NCBI GenBank assembly: GCA_947478935.1
Contig: CANJXV010000177.1
Location: 1 to 5,669, forward strand
Reading direction: 5' to 3'
DNA from: Comamonadaceae bacterium
GTDB lineage: Bacteria > Pseudomonadota > Gammaproteobacteria > Burkholderiales > Burkholderiaceae_C
Length of the DNA: 5,669 bases
Positions 1-5,669 of the stretch are shown here, in pieces. How positions within the stretch are numbered: the stretch's first letter is position 1; each line of letters opens with the position of its first letter. The notes below the pieces were generated by a model. That model was given only the letters and a program-made list of their open reading frames with translations, did not search any database and had not been told where the DNA came from. The translations under genes were made by a program, and so were the position numbers.

Positions 1-225
1 ATCGCTGCACATCCAAATGAAGGCGTCGTGGTCCCCGGCACGGGCGGGGTGCGCAAATTGCGATGGAGTCGTGCCGGTGTCGGCAAGTCTGACGGGGTGC
101 GCGTGGTTTATTTCGCACGCAGCCAGGCTGGTGAATTGGTGTTGTTGTTTATTCACGCCAAGAGCCACTTGGAGACGCTCAAAGCGAACACTTTGAAGGA
201 GTTACGGGATGCCTTTGACCACTAA
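1..225 (+). CDS. RelE/HigB-like type II toxin, 3' part (5' end off window)
   Basis: The frame is open from the first base, so the true start lies to the left; 74 residues are visible. An internal GTG/ATG start is unlikely because conserved family sequence begins at once. The segment GTGGVRKLRW (about residues 13-22), the strand GVRVVYF (about 33-39) and the following hydrophobic strand LVLLFIHAK match the C-terminal half of RelE/ParE-superfamily toxins of the HigB type. Those proteins usually have about 105-115 residues, so some 30-40 are missing. Family members are mostly ribosome-dependent mRNA endonucleases that inhibit translation when free of antitoxin; this activity is inferred from the family. 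The gene overlaps the next one by 17 nt, typical of a co-translated toxin-antitoxin pair in toxin-first order. Fold assignment is fairly certain; exact subfamily and activity are not. Confidence 0.82.
   Translation: MAAHPNEGVVVPGTGGVRKLRWSRAGVGKSDGVRVVYFARSQAGELVLLFIHAKSHLETLKANTLKELRDAFDH
195..201 (+). promoter_or_regulatory. Ribosome binding site of the antitoxin
   Basis: GAAGGAG lies 7 nt before the ATG at 209, inside the toxin coding sequence. It is a near-ideal Shine-Dalgarno sequence and decides the start at 209 over the later in-frame ATG at 254. A strong internal site would let the antitoxin be made in excess of the toxin, as such modules need. Confidence 0.7.
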
Positions 226-547
226 ACAAGCAATAGCTAAAACGAAATCGCCAATGACCGATGCAGAAATTGAAGTCTGGGAGGCAAGCCGGGATCTTGA
301 GGCCGAACTTCTGGAATCAGTGCGACAAATGAAGCGCGGCGAGGGTCGGGTGGTGTATTCGCCTGTGATTGCTGCGCGCAGAAACTCCGGCCTGTCGCAA
401 ACCGCGTTTGCTAAGCTGCTGGGTGTTTCCGTACGTACCTTGCAAGGCTGGGAGCAAGGGCGAAAGCAACCCTCCGGCGCGGCGCGCACACTCATTACGT
501 TAGCCCAACGCCACCAAAACATCCTGCGCGAGCTGGCCCAACCCTAG
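209..547 (+). CDS. XRE/HigA-like HTH antitoxin
   Basis: A 112-residue protein expected to bind and neutralise the upstream toxin and to repress their shared promoter, which lies left of the window. The N-terminal half (about 1-50) is charged and probably helical, including ESVRQMKRGE (36-45). Antitoxins of the HigA/NadS type carry a similar element there, and it may wrap the toxin. A Cro/C1-type helix-turn-helix follows at about 53-105: GLSQTAFAKLLGVS (61-74) gives the first helices and the turn, and VRTLQGWEQGRKQPSG (75-90) holds the recognition helix and the usual WEQGR signature. The HTH lies in the C-terminal part, as expected for this antitoxin class. The start at 209 is supported by the GAAGGAG site and the overlap with the toxin. 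A stand-alone regulator is possible but less likely given the neighbour. Confidence 0.85.
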   Translation: MPLTTKQAIAKTKSPMTDAEIEVWEASRDLEAELLESVRQMKRGEGRVVYSPVIAARRNSGLSQTAFAKLLGVSVRTLQGWEQGRKQPSGAARTLITLAQRHQNILRELAQP

Positions 548-575
548 CCAAGCGTTCTTTAGTGAGCTGAGCACG

Positions 576-1175
576 CTACACCAACTCCAAAAACCCCAAC
601 ACCCCATCCACATGCAACGCAAAGTCGCTGATCGCGTGGTCGCCTTCGGGCAGCAGGATGCGCGTAGCCTTGGGATATCGCGCTTGCATTTCCCGCCAAT
701 CCAGCACTTCGTCGCGTTGCGAAATCAGCGCCATTTCCGGGCCGGGCGCGTGCGTGCCTTCGCTGGCCATGGCTTGCAGTTCGGCGATGTAGCTTTCCTG
801 AAAATAAAAGCGCTCGTGCGGCGCATGCCATTGGCTTTGCTCGCCAATGTGTTTTGCCAGGTCACGCGTCGGAAATACCGCCGGGTTTAGCAAGACGCTT
901 GGGCAGCCGGTTTGTCGTGCCACCCAAGACGCATAAAACCCGCCAAGCGACGAGCCGACCACGGCCATAGTGTCTCGTGGCCAATCGCCTATCAGGCGCA
1001 ACATGTCGTGGGCCGCTTGGCGCGGTGAGGGTGGTAGTTGGGGGCAGCACCAATGCACTTGTGGATGGCGCTGTGCCAAGGCCTGCGCCATCAGGCGCGC
1101 TTTGCCGGACGCGGGGGAGGAGCGAAAGCCGTGTAAGTACAGCAGGTGCGTAGTTTGGACTGCATGCATTGCCAT
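576..1175 (-). CDS. yqiA: YqiA/UPF0227-family alpha/beta-hydrolase (esterase)
   Basis: A 199-residue small serine hydrolase, close in length to E. coli YqiA (about 193). The N-terminal LLYLHGFRSSPAS (from residue 11) contains the HGF oxyanion motif (15-17). GSSLGGFYASW (74-84) is the nucleophile elbow with Ser76, NPAV (97-100) is another family signature, QRDEVLDWR (153-161) supplies the acid (Asp155 or Asp159), and GDHAISDF (178-185) supplies His180. All match YqiA as I recall it, whose E. coli member has esterase activity on short p-nitrophenyl esters and palmitoyl-CoA; the natural substrate is unknown. No signal peptide is visible, so it is probably cytoplasmic. The frame extends upstream to 1319, but that would overlap the gntR 3' end and the extra residues look non-conserved. 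The ATG at 1175 has a GAAGG site 7 nt before it; ATG 1169 is the alternative. It lies 70 nt downstream of gntR on the same strand. Confidence 0.88.
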   Translation of the reverse strand: MAMHAVQTTHLLYLHGFRSSPASGKARLMAQALAQRHPQVHWCCPQLPPSPRQAAHDMLRLIGDWPRDTMAVVGSSLGGFYASWVARQTGCPSVLLNPAVFPTRDLAKHIGEQSQWHAPHERFYFQESYIAELQAMASEGTHAPGPEMALISQRDEVLDWREMQARYPKATRILLPEGDHAISDFALHVDGVLGFLELV

Positions 1176-1182
1176 TAGTGCG

Positions 1183-1187
1183 CCTTC
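1183..1187 (-). promoter_or_regulatory. Ribosome binding site of yqiA
   Basis: On the minus strand GAAGG sits 7 nt before the ATG at 1175. It supports the 199-residue form over the 247-residue reading frame that starts inside the gntR gene. Confidence 0.6.
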
Positions 1188-1245
1188 GATGTACAGCGGA
1201 ATGTACTTAGTCTCACTGGAGCGGTACGGCCCGCGGCGGCAGCCA

Positions 1246-1881
1246 TCAACCCGCTGCCTCCAGCCCGTTGGCAAAGTGCTCGCGCATGCGCTGCGCACTG
1301 AGCTGCTGGTCGCGCGCAAGCAGCGCGTCCATCAAGGCCTGGTGTTCGCGCAGTGATTCGGCCACGCGCCCGTTTTTGAGCAAGGAGTTGTGGCGGTTGA
1401 GCTTCATCACTTTGCGTAAGTCCGCGCACAACTGGTCGCGCCAGCGGTTGTCGGCAATTTCTAAGAGGCGCATGTGAAAGCGCTCATTCACTTCAAAAAA
1501 CCGGTCGGTGGAGTGCACAGCAGCTGCCAACTCGGTGTGCAAGGCTTGTAAGTCTTGCAACTGCGCGGGGGTGGCGCGTTGGGCCACCACGCCGGCCGCG
1601 TCGGATTCGAGTAGCGAGAGCAGGTGGTACACATCCGTCTGGTCTTTGGCATTGACCTCCGTGACATAAGCGCCGCGCCGCACTTTCATGGTCACCAAGC
1701 CTTCGGTGGCCAGCACCTTAATGGCCTCGCGCAAGGGGGTGCGGCTGATGCCGTATTCCTCAGCCAGCGCCATTTCGTCGATCCAACTGCCCGGCGGCAA
1801 AGTGTTGGAAAAAATGCGCTCGCGCAGCAACTCCGCTACCTCTTGGTAGAGCGCGCGCGGGGTCAAGGTCAGGCTTTGCAT
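1246..1881 (-). CDS. GntR-family transcriptional regulator, FadR/FCD subfamily
   Basis: A 211-residue one-component regulator. Residues about 8-77 form the GntR winged helix: YQEVAELLRERIFSNTLPPG (12-31), the recognition region LAEEYGISRTPLREAIKVL (39-57), and the wing ending in RRGAYV (68-73). Residues about 85-205 form the all-helical FCD ligand-binding domain, with His136 in NERFH, His180 in REHQAL and His202 in REHF at the usual metal-ligand positions. It diverges from the methylmalonyl-CoA operon, so it is the natural candidate to control it and itself through the inverted repeat at 1900-1917. FCD regulators typically bind carboxylates or acyl-CoAs, so propionyl-CoA, methylmalonyl-CoA or a related acid is a plausible effector; that is inference. 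The start at 1881 begins just before the conserved wing-helix domain but has no clear Shine-Dalgarno sequence. Family is certain; target and ligand are not shown. Confidence 0.92.
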   Translation of the reverse strand: MQSLTLTPRALYQEVAELLRERIFSNTLPPGSWIDEMALAEEYGISRTPLREAIKVLATEGLVTMKVRRGAYVTEVNAKDQTDVYHLLSLLESDAAGVVAQRATPAQLQDLQALHTELAAAVHSTDRFFEVNERFHMRLLEIADNRWRDQLCADLRKVMKLNRHNSLLKNGRVAESLREHQALMDALLARDQQLSAQRMREHFANGLEAAG

Positions 1882-1899
1882 GGCTGAAATTGTAAGCCC

Positions 1900-1917
1900 T
1901 AATTCAGTTTTGAATTA
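1900..1917. promoter_or_regulatory. Operator-like perfect inverted repeat in the gntR-mcm divergent region
   Basis: TAATTCA-GTTT-TGAATTA is a perfect 7-bp inverted repeat with a 4-bp spacer, in a short AT-rich island of an otherwise GC-rich region. It overlaps the proposed -35 box of the mutase operon and lies 18-36 nt upstream of the gntR start. Size and two-fold symmetry suit binding of a GntR dimer, so it is the best operator candidate for repression of the operon and autoregulation. There is no U-tract, and the position between divergent genes argues against a terminator. Binding is inferred. Confidence 0.55.
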
Positions 1918-1937
1918 ATAATTATGAATGATAGAAT
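1910..1937 (+). promoter_or_regulatory. Candidate sigma70-type promoter of the mcm-meaB-pccB operon
   Basis: TTGAAT (1910-1915, four of six matches to TTGACA) is followed after 16 nt by TAGAAT (1932-1937, five of six matches to TATAAT). Transcription would start near 1943-1945 and give a leader of about 32 nt before the ATG at 1976. The -35 box lies within the right half of the inverted repeat, so a bound regulator would block polymerase. AT-rich DNA produces chance matches, hence moderate confidence. Confidence 0.45.
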
Positions 1938-1944
1938 GCGCCAA
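1915..1944 (-). promoter_or_regulatory. Weak candidate promoter of gntR-yqiA
   Basis: On the minus strand TTGGCG (1944-1939) is followed after 18 nt by TATTAA (1920-1915). CATAAT (1926-1921) is an alternative -10 with a less suitable -35. Either would overlap the mutase promoter on the other strand and place the start near the inverted repeat. No single choice stands out. Confidence 0.25.
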
Positions 1945-1975
1945 CCGCCAAAATCTTGATTCGAAAGCCCGTGCC

Positions 1976-4186
<2,211 letters not shown>

Positions 4187-4207
4187 AGCTGGAGCCCCAA
4201 GCACGCG

Positions 4208-5245
4208 ATGCCCATGGCTGTTGACACGACCCCGTCCGTAACCGAACTGCGCAGCGCCACGCCCGCAGTGCAGCGCCGCGCTATGGCCAAGGCGATCACG
4301 CTGCTGGAGTCCACGCGCGCTGACCATCGGGCGCAGGCGGATGCTTTGCTCACGGCCTTGTTGCCCTTCACCGGCCAGTCTATACGCCTAGGTATTAGCG
4401 GTGTGCCGGGCGTGGGCAAATCGACGTTTATCGAAGCCCTGGGTTTGCATTTGATTGCCCAAGGCCACCGCGTGGCGGTACTGGCGGTTGACCCTTCGAG
4501 CAGCGTATCGGGCGGTTCTATCTTGGGAGACAAGACGCGCATGGAGCAGTTGTCGGTGCACCCGCAAGCGTTTATCCGCCCCAGCCCTGCCAGCGGCACT
4601 TTGGGCGGCGTGGCCGAAAAAACCCGCGAATGCATGTTGGTCTGCGAAGCGGCAGGCTATGACGTGGTACTGGTCGAAACCGTAGGCGTAGGCCAATCCG
4701 AAACCGCGGTCAGTGGCATGACGGATATGTTTTGCCTTTTGCAACTGCCCAATGCCGGCGACGATTTGCAAGCTATCAAAAAAGGCGTAATGGAGTTGGC
4801 TGATTTGGTCGTCATCAACAAAGCCGATATCGACCCGGATGCAGCCACTCGCGCGCAAGCGCAGATCACTAGTGCATTGCGCCTGCTGGGCTTGCACGGC
4901 AACCCCGAGCGCATGGGCTGGAGCCCGCAGGTGGTGCCTATCAGCGCATTGCGGGGTACCGGCATTAGCCATTTTTGGGAGGCTGTAAGCGCGTTTCGCA
5001 AATTGCAAGCCGACAGCGGCCGCTTTGCCGCGCGGCGCCAAAGCCAGGCGCTTGCCTGGATGTGGGAACGCATTGACGCGGGCCTAAAACTGAGCTTTAA
5101 AACCGAGGTGGCGGTTGGCGCTTTGTTGCCCGGCCTAAGCGCCCAAGTAGCCGCTGGCTCGCTGGCTGCATCCACTGCCGCGCGACAACTTTTACAGGCC
5201 TATGGCAATAGCCTTGGGCAACCGATTACCAGCACGGAGAAGTAA
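4208..5245 (+). CDS. meaB: MeaB/ArgK-type GTPase, chaperone of methylmalonyl-CoA mutase
   Basis: A 345-residue G3E-family P-loop GTPase that gates delivery of adenosylcobalamin to the mutase and protects it from, or rescues it after, inactivation. Walker A is GVPGVGKS (65-72, Lys71), and VLAVDPSSS (91-99) brings Asp95 of the Mg site. ETVGVGQSE (157-165) is the G3/switch region. MTDMFCLLQLPNAGDDLQ (171-188) corresponds to MeaB switch III, followed by the conserved lysine pair in AIKKG. NKAD (204-207) gives guanine specificity and ISAL (245-248) the G5 loop. The C-terminal about 70 residues should form the dimerisation arm. Length is close to the roughly 330 residues of known MeaB proteins and all GTPase motifs are intact. 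The start is ATG 4208 or 4214; the nearest purine-rich site (GGAG, 4191-4194) is rather far, so translation may be coupled to the mutase 21 nt upstream. The old name ArgK (arginine transport kinase) reflects an earlier misassignment. Confidence 0.95.
   Translation: MPMAVDTTPSVTELRSATPAVQRRAMAKAITLLESTRADHRAQADALLTALLPFTGQSIRLGISGVPGVGKSTFIEALGLHLIAQGHRVAVLAVDPSSSVSGGSILGDKTRMEQLSVHPQAFIRPSPASGTLGGVAEKTRECMLVCEAAGYDVVLVETVGVGQSETAVSGMTDMFCLLQLPNAGDDLQAIKKGVMELADLVVINKADIDPDAATRAQAQITSALRLLGLHGNPERMGWSPQVVPISALRGTGISHFWEAVSAFRKLQADSGRFAARRQSQALAWMWERIDAGLKLSFKTEVAVGALLPGLSAQVAAGSLAASTAARQLLQAYGNSLGQPITSTEK
5236..5240 (+). promoter_or_regulatory. Ribosome binding site of the carboxylase beta subunit
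   Basis: GGAGA within the last codons of meaB lies 7 nt before the ATG at 5248. It fixes that start and indicates translational coupling across the 2-nt gap. Confidence 0.6.
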
Positions 5246-5247
5246 GC

Positions 5248-5669
5248 ATGCAAGACATATTGGAGCAACTCGAAGCCAAGCGCGCTGCGGCGCGCATGGG
5301 TGGTGGCGAAAAGCGCATCAGCGCGCAGCACGGCAAAGGCAAGCTGACGGCACGCGAGCGCCTGGAAGTGTTGCTGGACGAAGGTACCTTTGAAGAGTGG
5401 GACATGTTTGTTGAGCACCGCTGCACCGACTTTGGAATGCAAGACAACAAAATCCCCGGCGATGGCGTCGTTACTGGCTACGGCATGATCAATGGTCGCC
5501 TAGTGTTTGTGTTCAGCCAAGACTTCACGGTGTTTGGTGGCGCATTGAGCGAATCGCATGCGGAGAAGATTTGCAAAATCATGGACCAGGCCATGAAAGT
5601 GGGCGCACCGGTCATCGGCCTGAACGACTCAGGCGGCGCGCGTATCCAGGAGGGCGTGGCCTCGCTAGG
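5248..5669 (+). CDS. pccB: Propionyl-CoA carboxylase beta (carboxyltransferase) subunit, 5' part
   Basis: The frame starts 2 nt after the meaB stop and runs off the right edge; 140 residues of the roughly 510 expected are visible. The subunit transfers carboxyl from carboxybiotin, carried on the separate alpha subunit, to propionyl-CoA, making (S)-methylmalonyl-CoA. Signatures of acyl-CoA carboxyltransferases include KGKLTARERLEVLLDEGTFEE (30-50), IPGDGVVTGYG (69-79), VFSQDFTVFGGALSE (88-102) and NDSGGARIQEGV (126-137). The GGARI segment contributes the oxyanion hole that holds the CoA thioester. Sequence alone cannot exclude an acetyl-CoA, methylcrotonyl-CoA or other acyl-CoA substrate, but the mutase and MeaB upstream strongly favour propionyl-CoA. 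The biotin-carrying alpha subunit would be expected to the right. No break is visible in the part present. Confidence 0.9.
   Translation, partial: MQDILEQLEAKRAAARMGGGEKRISAQHGKGKLTARERLEVLLDEGTFEEWDMFVEHRCTDFGMQDNKIPGDGVVTGYGMINGRLVFVFSQDFTVFGGALSESHAEKICKIMDQAMKVGAPVIGLNDSGGARIQEGVASL

Noticed and set aside
202..522. Minus-strand open frame of 106 codons opposite the antitoxin.
   Set aside because: No recognisable motif, no ribosome site, fully covered by a well-supported gene on the other strand.
548..580. Possible terminator between the convergent antitoxin and yqiA genes (AGCGT 551-555 with ACGCT 573-577).
   Set aside because: Only five paired bases with a 17-nt loop and no U-tract on either strand; it also overlaps the yqiA stop codon. 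Not convincing.
1191..1206. GTAC-8-GTAC inverted repeat between gntR and yqiA as a terminator or regulatory hairpin.
   Set aside because: Four-base arms with an 8-base loop and no U-tract; expected by chance.
1176..1319. N-terminal extension of yqiA to 247 residues starting at 1319.
   Set aside because: The extra 48 residues overlap the gntR 3' end in another frame and show no family signature, whereas ATG 1175 has a ribosome site and matches the family's normal start.
1882..1975. B12 riboswitch upstream of the mutase.
   Set aside because: The leader is far too short (under 100 nt, about 32 nt from the proposed start) and lacks the B12-box-like sequence.
4771..4783. AGCTATCAAAAAA, resembling short AT-rich repeats I associate with Comamonadaceae genomes.
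   Set aside because: A single short copy that encodes the conserved QAIKKG segment of MeaB, so protein constraint explains it. No second copy or inverted partner found.

Overview
The window looks like a chromosomal segment of a betaproteobacterium, most likely Burkholderiales/Comamonadaceae (Rhodoferax- or Polaromonas-like). This rests on moderately high GC, GC-rich third codon positions, and a GntR regulator divergent from mutase, MeaB-type GTPase and propionyl-CoA carboxylase genes. That arrangement is familiar in the group. The taxonomic call is inference from style and gene order, not a database match.

Layout. Positions 1-547 (+) hold a toxin-first type II toxin-antitoxin pair. The RelE/HigB-like toxin is cut by the left edge, and an XRE-type HTH antitoxin overlaps its 3' end by 17 nt. 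Positions 576-1881 (-) hold two genes reading leftwards: an FCD-class GntR regulator (1246-1881), then a YqiA-type alpha/beta-hydrolase (576-1175). Positions 1882-1975 are an AT-rich divergent control region with a perfect 7-bp inverted repeat (1900-1917) overlapping a plausible sigma70-type promoter. Positions 1976-5669 (+) hold a tight operon: methylmalonyl-CoA mutase with fused B12 domain, its GTPase chaperone MeaB (ArgK), and the start of the carboxyltransferase (beta) subunit of propionyl-CoA carboxylase, cut by the right edge. No stretch over 300 bases lacks a gene. I saw no RNA gene, CRISPR array or insertion sequence.

How the genes work together. The carboxylase converts propionyl-CoA to (S)-methylmalonyl-CoA. 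An epimerase, not in this window, would give the (R) form. The adenosylcobalamin-dependent mutase rearranges that to succinyl-CoA, feeding the TCA cycle, and MeaB loads and protects the mutase cofactor. The divergent GntR protein is the obvious candidate repressor, probably sensing an acyl-CoA or organic acid of this pathway and probably controlling its own gene too.

I do not see a clearly novel biological system. The points most worth testing are the operator-like palindrome, its conflict with the longest mutase reading frame, the possible co-transcription of the hydrolase with the regulator, and the toxin-antitoxin pair beside core metabolism genes.
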